From: Sporichthyaceae bacterium
GTDB lineage: Bacteria; Actinomycetota; Actinomycetes; JACCYY01
Length of the DNA: 5,011 nucleotides
Assembly: GCA_013696235.1 (NCBI GenBank)
Contig: JACCYY010000046.1
Location: 1-5,011 of the forward strand
Direction of reading: 5' to 3'
Below the pieces are notes generated by a model, which saw only the letters and a program-made list of their open reading frames with translations, was not told where the DNA came from and did not search any database. Each line of letters begins with the position of its first letter. Positions within the stretch are counted from its first letter, which is position 1. Shown here in pieces: positions 1 to 5,011 of the stretch. A program made the position numbers and the translations under genes.

Positions 1-89
1 AGGGGATGGATCCCCGGGACTGGGCGTTGTGGTGGACCTTGATCGAGGAGCTCGGCCGTCTCGAGGCACGCGAGGCGCACGCGATCTAG
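1..89 (+). CDS. C-terminal tail of an unidentified upstream gene (partial)
   Basis: An open frame enters from the left edge (codons in phase with position 3) and stops at TAG 87-89. The visible tail is about 28 residues and ends in the residues EAREAHAI. It is helix-like, with a cluster of tryptophans (W-A-L-W-W) followed by alternating acidic and leucine residues. Third codon positions are almost all G or C, as in the genes downstream, which supports real coding. It could instead be a very short gene starting at ATG 6-8, but no ribosome binding site is visible in the few bases before it. The 160 nt gap to the next gene suggests it belongs to a separate transcription unit. I do not recognise the family and assign no function. 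Confidence 0.5.
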   Translation, partial: GMDPRDWALWWTLIEELGRLEAREAHAI

Positions 90-147
90 CCCCTGCCATG
101 CCGGCTCGGTGAGCATCCCAGGAACACACGCTAGATGAAGAAGACAC

Positions 148-177
148 TTACCTGGGGTCTGCACCTATCTGTAGTTT
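148..177 (+). promoter_or_regulatory. Weak candidate promoter for the transporter operon
   Basis: TTACCT (148-153) and TAGTTT (172-177) could serve as -35 and -10 elements with an 18-nt spacer. The -10 candidate fits the TAnnnT pattern preferred by the main sigma factor of GC-rich bacteria, and the pair lies in the only AT-rich patch of the gap. The -35 match is poor, and TATCTG (166-171) is an alternative -10. Treat this as a guess guided by base composition. Transcription would start near 184-186, just ahead of the stem-loop at 188-214. Confidence 0.2.
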
Positions 178-187
178 TCACGCCAGA

Positions 188-214
188 CGCCGCTCGGGGC
201 TATCGAGCGCGGCG
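188..214 (+). promoter_or_regulatory. Stem-loop in the leader of the binding-protein gene
   Basis: Bases 188-193 (CGCCGC) pair with 209-214 (GCGGCG), and 194-196 (TCG) pair with 204-206 (CGA). This leaves a 2-nt bulge (207-208) and a 7-nt loop (197-203). No T-run follows, so it is not an intrinsic terminator. It lies between the promoter candidate and the ribosome binding site. It could be an mRNA 5' structure, an operator half-site pair, or chance in GC-rich DNA. Confidence 0.3.
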
Positions 215-238
215 GGATGCCTTGATCCAACTTCACCC

Positions 239-247
239 AGGGGGAAG
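239..247 (+). promoter_or_regulatory. Ribosome binding site of the binding-protein gene
   Basis: The purine run AGGGGGAAG lies directly upstream of GTG 250 and can pair with the 3' end of 16S rRNA. It decides the GTG start, which is also the one that gives a complete N-terminal signal peptide. Confidence 0.7.
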
Positions 248-249
248 AC

Positions 250-2013
250 GTGACGGCGGTATCCGGCCGGCGATCCATCGGGTTGTTGCTCGCGGTGGCG
301 CTGAGCGCTGCGGCATGTTCTGGCACTGCGGAGCCATCCCCCGATGCCACGTCCCGGCCGACCACCAGCGCAGCTCAGGTCGAGCCGGTCCAGGGAGGCA
401 CGTTCGTGGTCGGGCTCAACGCTCCGCTCCCGGCGCAAGGAATTCTGAACCCGGCCGTGAGCACGCAAGGCGGCATGCAGCAGGCTGCCGGCCTGCTCTT
501 CAACGGCCTGGTCGAGATCGACGAGAACGCCGAACCGGTCCCCGAGCTTGCGACGGAGTGGGAGATCCTCGACGACGGCGCAACGTACGTCTTCACGCTC
601 CGCGACGACGTGGTCTTCCATGACGGCACGCCGCTCACCGCCGAAGACGTGAAGTGGACCTACGAGGCAGCGCTGCTGCGCAACCACGCGCGCACCCAGG
701 CATCGATCGGCCCCGCTCTGGCCGAGCCGTGCGCCCCCGCGCCCGAGCCGCCGAGCTGCCCGTCGATCGAGGCGGTCGAGGCCTCCGGCTCGACTCCGGC
801 CACGATCACGTTCCGGTTCGCCGATGCCTATGGCCCGTTGCTCCAGCAGCTCACCCACACCGAGGGCGCCATCCTGCCCAAACATGTCTGGGACGGTCAG
901 CCCCCGCCCACCGCGGCGCTGCCGTGGCCCGAGGGCCAGGACCCGGTCGGCACCGGGCCGTTCCGGTTCGTCTCCCACGACGCCTCCGAGATCGTGTACG
1001 AGCGCAACCCTGACTACTTCGGCACGCCCCAGCCGTACCTCGATCGGGTCGTGCAACGGGCGGTCGAGCCGGCCGCCCAAGCCCAGGCGCTCGCCGGTGG
1101 TGAGATCGACTGGCTGTGGGGTGTCAGCGGCCAGGACCTTCCCGCGTTGGAGGCGAACCCTGACATCGAGATCGACATCGGGTCGCAGAGCGCAGGCGGC
1201 TCGACCAACTGCGTGCTGAAGGTGGTGTTCAACCTGTTCGAGCGCGGCGCGGATCCAGCGACGGTGCGGGAGGGCTCTGCTGCACCGCACCCGATCCTCG
1301 GCGACCTTGCCGTACGGCAGGCGATCGCCCACGCGCTGGACACCGACGTCTACGTCGACCAGGTGTTGCAGGGCAACGGCACCTTGGCGAGCTCGCCGAT
1401 CTCGAGCCAGATCGAGTTCGCGCACAAGGACGACCCGATCCCGGCGTTCGATCCTGACGAAGCGGCGCGCCTGCTCGACGAGGCCGGCTGGGTCAGTCCG
1501 GGCGAGGGCGAGGTCCGCACTCGTGACGGTCAGCCGCTCGTGCTCGAGATGGTCCACTTCGCCGGGAACGAGAGCAACCTGGCCACCAAGATGAGCCAGG
1601 ACCTGGCGCTGGTGGGCGTCGAGCTTCGACTCCAGCAGGTGGACGGCAGCGGCAAGACAGCGCTCTATGGTGACCGGGACTTCGACACGATGGTGGTGTC
1701 GCACTGCCAGGGCACGGACCCCGAGATTGGCGTGCGCCGCTTCTACCACACCACGGCGATCACCGGGGCACCGTTCACCAACGGTGCTGGCTACAGCAAC
1801 CCTGAGGTGGACGCCCTGTTCGACGAAGCTGCGGCCGAAGTCGATCAAGAGGTCCGAAGTGACCTGTACGGCCAGATCCAGGACCTCGTCGTAGCCGACC
1901 TGCCGTACCTGTGGATCCTCGAGACGGTAACGGTGCGTGCCCACACGGTCGACTGCCAGGGATTGCGGCCGTACACCGGGCACTTCCTCGAGGCCGCCTT
2001 CTGCGATCGGTAA
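250..2013 (+). CDS. ABC transporter family 5 substrate-binding lipoprotein (peptide/nickel type)
   Basis: This is the extracytoplasmic ligand-binding protein of a Dpp/Opp-type importer (SBP_bac_5 family), 587 aa, a normal length. The N-terminus is a lipoprotein signal: R7-R8, a hydrophobic stretch 10-22, then LSAAAC with the lipid-accepting Cys23. A Ser/Pro/Thr-rich linker (24-50) follows. Family hallmarks include TLRDDVVFHDGTPLTAEDVKW (about 115-135), PVGTGPFRF (about 232-240) with NPDYF after it, DLAVRQAIAHALD (mid-protein), PDEAARLLDEAGW and YSNPEVDALFDEAA near the C-terminus. The GTG start is backed by a strong ribosome binding site. Mature cysteines number six (161, 170, 321, 486, 569, 585), suggesting disulfides outside the cell. 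It is the first gene of the operon. The ligand is not determined by sequence; peptides are the default guess. R7-R8 might direct Tat export. Confidence 0.95.
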   Translation: MTAVSGRRSIGLLLAVALSAAACSGTAEPSPDATSRPTTSAAQVEPVQGGTFVVGLNAPLPAQGILNPAVSTQGGMQQAAGLLFNGLVEIDENAEPVPELATEWEILDDGATYVFTLRDDVVFHDGTPLTAEDVKWTYEAALLRNHARTQASIGPALAEPCAPAPEPPSCPSIEAVEASGSTPATITFRFADAYGPLLQQLTHTEGAILPKHVWDGQPPPTAALPWPEGQDPVGTGPFRFVSHDASEIVYERNPDYFGTPQPYLDRVVQRAVEPAAQAQALAGGEIDWLWGVSGQDLPALEANPDIEIDIGSQSAGGSTNCVLKVVFNLFERGADPATVREGSAAPHPILGDLAVRQAIAHALDTDVYVDQVLQGNGTLASSPISSQIEFAHKDDPIPAFDPDEAARLLDEAGWVSPGEGEVRTRDGQPLVLEMVHFAGNESNLATKMSQDLALVGVELRLQQVDGSGKTALYGDRDFDTMVVSHCQGTDPEIGVRRFYHTTAITGAPFTNGAGYSNPEVDALFDEAAAEVDQEVRSDLYGQIQDLVVADLPYLWILETVTVRAHTVDCQGLRPYTGHFLEAAFCDR

Positions 2014-2018
2014 CCCCC

Positions 2019-2035
2019 GGGCGGGAGACTCGCCC
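2019..2035 (+). promoter_or_regulatory. Small GC hairpin between binding protein and first permease
   Basis: GGGCG (2019-2023) pairs perfectly with CGCCC (2031-2035) around the 7-nt loop GGAGACT. It begins 5 nt after the binding-protein stop codon, and its loop contains GGAG, the only Shine-Dalgarno-like sequence ahead of the permease. There is no T-run, so it does not look like a full terminator. It could protect the upstream message from 3' decay or lower permease translation. The stem is only 5 bp, so chance is possible. Confidence 0.35.
2023..2027 (+). promoter_or_regulatory. Probable ribosome binding site of the first permease
   Basis: GGGAG lies 12 nt before the GTG at 2040, a long spacing. 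It is the only plausible site in the gap and favours GTG 2040 over the next in-frame GTG at 2061, which has no purine run before it. Confidence 0.4.
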
Positions 2036-2039
2036 CGGT

Positions 2040-3023
2040 GTGCTGCCGGTCTCCTCCGCCGTGCGATTCGTGCTTCGCCGGCTGGTGCGGGCGGTGCCGG
2101 CGGTCGGAACGATCCTGGTGCTGACGTTCGTCCTGATCCAGCTCGCACCGGGTGACGCCGTCGACGCGCTCGCGGGGGACGGCGGTGACCAGGCCACGAA
2201 CGACTACCTGCGCTCATACCTCCAGCTCGACCGCCCGATCTGGGAGCAGTTCGCCTCGTACGTGGGCAACCTTCTCCGCGGCGACCTGGGCGTCTCGTTC
2301 GTGCAGGGCGGGACCCCGGTCGCGGAGCTGATCGGCGAACGGGTGACAGCGACCCTGCTGCTCGTCGTCACCGCGCTCGTGCTGTCCAGCTTGGCCGGTG
2401 TCCTGCTTGGCGCGCTGGCCGCCCGGTGGCCGTACGGCCGCTTCGACGCCGCGCTGAGCACGGTGTCGCTCGTGGCGTACGCCATCCCTGGCTTCTGGTT
2501 GGCGCAGCTCCTCGTCCTGGTGTTCGCCATCCGGACCGGGTGGCTCCCGGTGCAAGGGATGACCGACGCACGAGCTGAGTACACGGGCCTGGCGGCCGCG
2601 GCCGACGTCGCCCGCCACCTCGTGCTGCCGGCGGCCGTGCTCTCGATCTCCGAGCTGGCACTCGTGAGCCGGGTGACCCGGTCGGGACTCTTGACCGAGT
2701 TGAGCCGTGACTACGTGCGCACGGCCCGGGCCAAAGGAGCGACCGAACGGCGCTCCATCCTGGGCCACGCTCTTCCCAACGCCATGCTGCCGGTGGTCAC
2801 GATCATCGGGACCCGGCTCGGCCTCCTGCTCACGTACGCGGTCGTCACGGAAACGGTCTTCGGCTGGCCAGGCCTGGGCGCGTTGCTGCTGAGCGCGTCG
2901 CAGTCGCGTGACCGGCCGGTCCTGCTCGGGCTCGTGCTGCTGGTGTCCGTTTCCGTGGTGCTGGCCAACCTGGTCACCGACCTTGTCTACGGCTGGATCG
3001 ATCCCCGTGCCCGCCAGCACTGA
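2040..3023 (+). CDS. ABC transporter permease, OppB/DppB type
   Basis: This is one of the two membrane subunits of the importer, 327 aa from GTG 2040, close to the usual DppB length. The N-terminus has the family layout: basic VRFVLRRLVRAVP, first membrane helix (about 15-35), then LAPGDAVDAL and LQLDRPIWEQFASYVGNLLRGDLG. Further hydrophobic segments lie at about 104-126, 141-163, 194-209, 249-270 and 297-317, giving six helices. The cytoplasmic coupling loop that docks on the ATPase reads DYVRTARAKGATERR (224-238) followed by HALPNAMLPVV, the B-subunit form of the EAA motif. The protein ends in the typical YGWIDPRAR. Start choice: an in-frame ATG at 1911 would overlap the binding protein by about 100 nt and add a non-family N-terminus, so it is rejected; GTG 2061 is the alternative. 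The 3' end overlaps the next permease. Confidence 0.93.
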   Translation: MLPVSSAVRFVLRRLVRAVPAVGTILVLTFVLIQLAPGDAVDALAGDGGDQATNDYLRSYLQLDRPIWEQFASYVGNLLRGDLGVSFVQGGTPVAELIGERVTATLLLVVTALVLSSLAGVLLGALAARWPYGRFDAALSTVSLVAYAIPGFWLAQLLVLVFAIRTGWLPVQGMTDARAEYTGLAAAADVARHLVLPAAVLSISELALVSRVTRSGLLTELSRDYVRTARAKGATERRSILGHALPNAMLPVVTIIGTRLGLLLTYAVVTETVFGWPGLGALLLSASQSRDRPVLLGLVLLVSVSVVLANLVTDLVYGWIDPRARQH

Positions 3024-3993
3024 GCGCGCCTCGGCGGCGGCACGCCATCCCCGCCGCCCCCGGGCCCGGGCCAGCTTGCGGCGGACGTTGCGCAGCCCGT
3101 CCGCTCTGATCGGTGGCGGCCTGATGGTGGTTGTCGTCGTGGTGAGCGTGCTGGTCGACGTGATCGCACCAGGCGATCCGTTCGCGTCGTCCGGGCCGTC
3201 ACTGCGTCCACCGACGGCAGATCACCTGATGGGCACCGACAACTTCGGCCGTGACATCGCCCGAGCGGTGGCTCACGGTGTGCGCACGTCGATGACGATC
3301 GTGTGCTGGGTCGTCGTCATGTCGCTGGTGATCGGACTCGCGGTCGGCATGATCTCCGGCTATCGAGGCGGCTGGGTCGATGACCTGCTGTCTCGGACCA
3401 CGGAGGTGTTCCAGGCCATCCCGTTGTTCTTCCTCGCTTTGCTGGTGGTGGGATTCTTCGGCGCGGGGATCGACCATCTGATCCTGCTGCTCGGCTTCAC
3501 CTCGTGGGAGCTGCTGGCCCGGGTCGTCCGAGCCCAGACACTCAGTCTGCGCCAACTCGAATTCATGGAGGCCGCCCGCTCCAGCGGGGCGTCAAGTGCC
3601 CGCATCATCGTGCGGCATGTCCTGCCCAACGTCCTGCCGGCGGCGGTCGTCGTGATGGCCCTGGTGGGCTCACGGGTGATCTTGATCGAGGCCGCGCTGA
3701 GTTTCATCGGTCTCGGCGACCCGAACCAGGTCAGCCTTGGCTATCTGATCTACAGCGCGCAGCCATTCCTCCGGGTGGCGTGGTGGATGTCGGTGTTTCC
3801 CGGCCTGGCAATCGTGGTCGCGGTGCTGGCGATCAACCTCACCGGTGAACTGATCGCAGATGTGCTCGGCCCGCGGCGGACGATCTCCGGTGCCCGTACC
3901 CGGATCGGCGGTGGCGCGAAGGGTCTTGTTCAGGCCGAACCACAGTTGGCGCCCGGGACGTTGGCGTCGCCGGACCCGGAGCGTCCGCGATGA
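3007..3993 (+). CDS. ABC transporter permease, OppC/DppC type
   Basis: This is the second membrane subunit, pairing with the OppB/DppB-type protein. From GTG 3007 it is 328 aa, slightly longer than most family members. An Arg-rich cytoplasmic N-terminus (13-29) precedes the first helix (about 34-53) and IAPGDPF. The periplasmic segment HLMGTDNFGRDIARAV (about 73-88) is a C-subunit hallmark. Other helices lie at about 97-117, 136-155, 158-174, 209-230 and 263-283. The EAA loop is E188-A-A-x3-G194, leading to HVLPNVLP (204-211). After LGPRR (287-291), where the family usually ends soon after a DPR, there is an extra polar tail of about 37 residues. GTG 3007 overlaps the previous gene by 17 nt and has only a weak TGGA upstream, so coupled translation is likely. 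TTG 3076 or 3088 are alternative starts. A frame open further upstream (from 2908) gives a Cys/Trp-rich nonsense N-terminus. Confidence 0.92.
   Translation: MPASTERASAAARHPRRPRARASLRRTLRSPSALIGGGLMVVVVVVSVLVDVIAPGDPFASSGPSLRPPTADHLMGTDNFGRDIARAVAHGVRTSMTIVCWVVVMSLVIGLAVGMISGYRGGWVDDLLSRTTEVFQAIPLFFLALLVVGFFGAGIDHLILLLGFTSWELLARVVRAQTLSLRQLEFMEAARSSGASSARIIVRHVLPNVLPAAVVVMALVGSRVILIEAALSFIGLGDPNQVSLGYLIYSAQPFLRVAWWMSVFPGLAIVVAVLAINLTGELIADVLGPRRTISGARTRIGGGAKGLVQAEPQLAPGTLASPDPERPR
3978..3981 (+). promoter_or_regulatory. Ribosome binding site of the ATPase gene
   Basis: GGAG, inside the end of the second permease gene, is 8 nt before ATG 3990. This spacing is near ideal and selects ATG 3990 over the in-frame ATG at 4002. 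Confidence 0.65.
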
Positions 3994-5011
3994 CGGGACC
4001 GATGCTCGTTGTGCGTGACCTGCGTACCTCGTTCCGGACCTCGGGCGGGGTGGTGAAGGCGGTCGACGGGGTGTCGTTCGGGATCGACCGCGGCGAGGTG
4101 GTCGGCGTGGTCGGCGAGTCCGGCTCGGGCAAGTCGGTGATGGCGATGAGCCTGATCGGCCTGGTCCCCGAACCAGGTCGCATCGACTCCGGTCGAGTGC
4201 TGTGGAAGGGTCGCGACCTGGTCCGAGTGCCCCAGCGCGAGGTGCGGAGTCTCCGAGGCCGCGAGATCGCCGTCGTCTTCCAGGACCCCATGAGCTCGCT
4301 CAACCCGGTGCAGACCGTCGGGCGCCAGATCGCCGAAGCGGTCCTGCTCCACCGCCGCGTGCCCAGGCAGGCAGCGATGGACCGGGCCGCCGACGCCATG
4401 GCGGCAGTGGGCATCCCGTCGCCCCGGCGGCACCTGGCCAGCTATCCGCATGAGTTCTCCGGGGGTATGCGACAGCGGGTGATGATCGCCATGGCACTGG
4501 TGAACGAACCCGACCTGATCATCGCCGACGAGCCCACCACTGCGCTCGACGTGACGATCCAGGCGCAGGTCATGTCGGTGCTCGACGAGATCAGGCAACG
4601 GACCGGTACGGCGATCCTGCTGATTACGCATGATCTCGGTCTGGTCGCGGCGATGGCCGACCGGCTACTCGTGATGTACGCCGGACGGGTGGTCGAGGAG
4701 GGAGCCACCTCTGAGGTGTTCGGGCGGGCGCGGCATCCGTACACGCTCGGACTACTTGCGTCATTGCCGCGTGCCGACCGTCCGGCGGGTGAGCGGCTGC
4801 GGCCAATCGCCGGCAACCCTCCGTCGCTCGTTGCGGTCCCGCCGGGGTGTGCGTTTCATCCACGCTGTCCGTACGCCCGAACCCCAGCCCCGTGTGCAAC
4901 CGACGAGCCGGTGCTCGACGGTTGGCCCGGGGGCGATTCCCGTGTGCGCCACGGCGCGGCCTGCCACTTTGCCGACGAGATCGCGACCGGGGCCGGCCTG
5001 GCTCCGGCGCA
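3990..5011 (+). CDS. ABC transporter ATP-binding protein, OppD/DppD type (3' end cut by window)
   Basis: This is the ATPase powering the importer, acting on the cytoplasmic face. At least 340 residues are visible and no stop occurs before the window ends. All catalytic motifs are intact: Walker A GESGSGKS (42-49), Q-loop Q98 in VVFQDPMSSLNP, signature FSGGMRQR (156-163), Walker B LIIADEP (176-182) with catalytic E181, D-loop ALD (185-187), and H-loop H214 in ITHDLGLV. The C-terminal oligo_HPY region starts around RHPYTLGLLASLP and carries C287-x5-C293-x8-C302-x22-C325, matching the cysteine set that binds a 4Fe-4S cluster in characterised OppD/DppD proteins. The start overlaps the permease stop (ATGA). 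By family convention this subunit works as a heterodimer with an OppF/DppF ATPase, not in this window; sequence after C325 could be a tail or a linker to a fused second ATPase. Confidence 0.95.
   Translation, partial: MTGPMLVVRDLRTSFRTSGGVVKAVDGVSFGIDRGEVVGVVGESGSGKSVMAMSLIGLVPEPGRIDSGRVLWKGRDLVRVPQREVRSLRGREIAVVFQDPMSSLNPVQTVGRQIAEAVLLHRRVPRQAAMDRAADAMAAVGIPSPRRHLASYPHEFSGGMRQRVMIAMALVNEPDLIIADEPTTALDVTIQAQVMSVLDEIRQRTGTAILLITHDLGLVAAMADRLLVMYAGRVVEEGATSEVFGRARHPYTLGLLASLPRADRPAGERLRPIAGNPPSLVAVPPGCAFHPRCPYARTPAPCATDEPVLDGWPGGDSRVRHGAACHFADEIATGAGLAPA

Larger units (their letters stand above)
90..249 (+). other. Intergenic leader before the transporter operon
   Basis: No convincing gene is seen here on either strand. 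Bases 121-180 are roughly half A+T, clearly richer in A+T than the flanking coding sequence, which is where a promoter would be expected. The stretch also contains a stem-loop (188-214) and ends in a purine-rich ribosome binding site. No T-tract that would mark an intrinsic terminator for the upstream gene is visible. Confidence 0.6.

Noticed and set aside
2..15. Perfect inverted repeat GGGGAT-GG-ATCCCC.
   Set aside because: Short, inside the likely coding tail of the upstream gene, and not followed by a T-run or other regulatory sign.
8..65. A cluster of palindromic six-base sites (GGATCC, CCCGGG, GAGCTC, CGGCCG, CTCGAG) resembling a cloning polylinker.
   Set aside because: The bases between the sites do not match a polylinker I know, and the stretch reads as a continuous open frame with high-GC third positions. 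Such palindromes are common in GC-rich DNA.
1911..2039. An in-frame ATG extension of the first permease starting inside the binding-protein gene.
   Set aside because: It would add 43 residues without family resemblance and overlap the preceding gene by about 100 nt; the family-like N-terminus begins after 2040.
178..2217. A 679-codon open frame on the minus strand, longer than the binding-protein gene it covers.
   Set aside because: Its codons are exactly aligned with the sense codons, so a stop would need a TTA, CTA or TCA codon in the sense gene, which this GC-rich gene lacks. The translation is Arg/Val/Leu/Asp-rich with no family features, while the + strand protein shows clear family motifs throughout.
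2204..3020. Minus-strand open frames opposite the first permease (up to 268 codons).
   Set aside because: Composition is rich in Arg, Gln, Gly and His with no hydrophobic or domain pattern; they are shadows of the permease gene, whose membrane helices and EAA-type loop are plain.
3127..3144. Run of six valine codons in the second permease.
   Set aside because: The codons vary (GTG, GTT, GTC), so it is not a DNA repeat; it is simply part of the first membrane helix.
3930..4631. A 233-codon minus-strand frame opposite the ATPase gene.
   Set aside because: It lies opposite intact Walker A, signature and Walker B motifs on the + strand and shows no family features of its own.

Overview
The window is GC-rich and reads almost entirely on the + strand. 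Codon third positions are dominated by G and C, two of the four complete gene starts are GTG or clearly alternative, and the lipoprotein-type binding protein and tightly packed overlapping genes fit an actinobacterium-like high-GC Gram-positive. The exact taxon cannot be read from this sequence alone.

Layout: positions 1-89 hold the tail of an unidentified + strand gene. Positions 90-249 are a non-coding leader with a local AT-rich patch (121-180), a weak promoter candidate and a stem-loop. From 250 onward there is one transporter operon: a family 5 solute-binding lipoprotein (250-2013), an OppB/DppB-type permease (about 2040-3023), an OppC/DppC-type permease (3007-3993) and an OppD/DppD-type ATPase (3990 to beyond 5011, truncated by the window end). 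The second permease overlaps the first by 17 nt, and the ATPase start overlaps the second permease stop in an ATGA arrangement, so the three membrane and ATPase genes are probably translationally coupled. The only real gap inside the operon is the 26 nt after the binding-protein stop, which can form a small GC hairpin with the Shine-Dalgarno-like bases in its loop.

The proteins together make a standard peptide/nickel/opine-type (Dpp/Opp) ABC importer: the lipoprotein captures a ligand outside the membrane, the two permeases form the channel, and the ATPase drives transport. The usual second ATPase (OppF/DppF) is not in the window and would be expected just downstream, either as a separate gene or fused. 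The substrate cannot be decided from sequence; peptide is the default for the family, but nickel, opines, oligosaccharides and other ligands are also known.

I looked on both strands for an undescribed system and did not find one. The long minus-strand open frames are explained as codon-aligned shadows of GC-rich genes. The points worth a second look are modest: the intergenic hairpin, the cysteine-rich binding protein with a possible twin-arginine signal, the probable iron-sulfur cysteine motif in the ATPase, and the unusual tails of the second permease.
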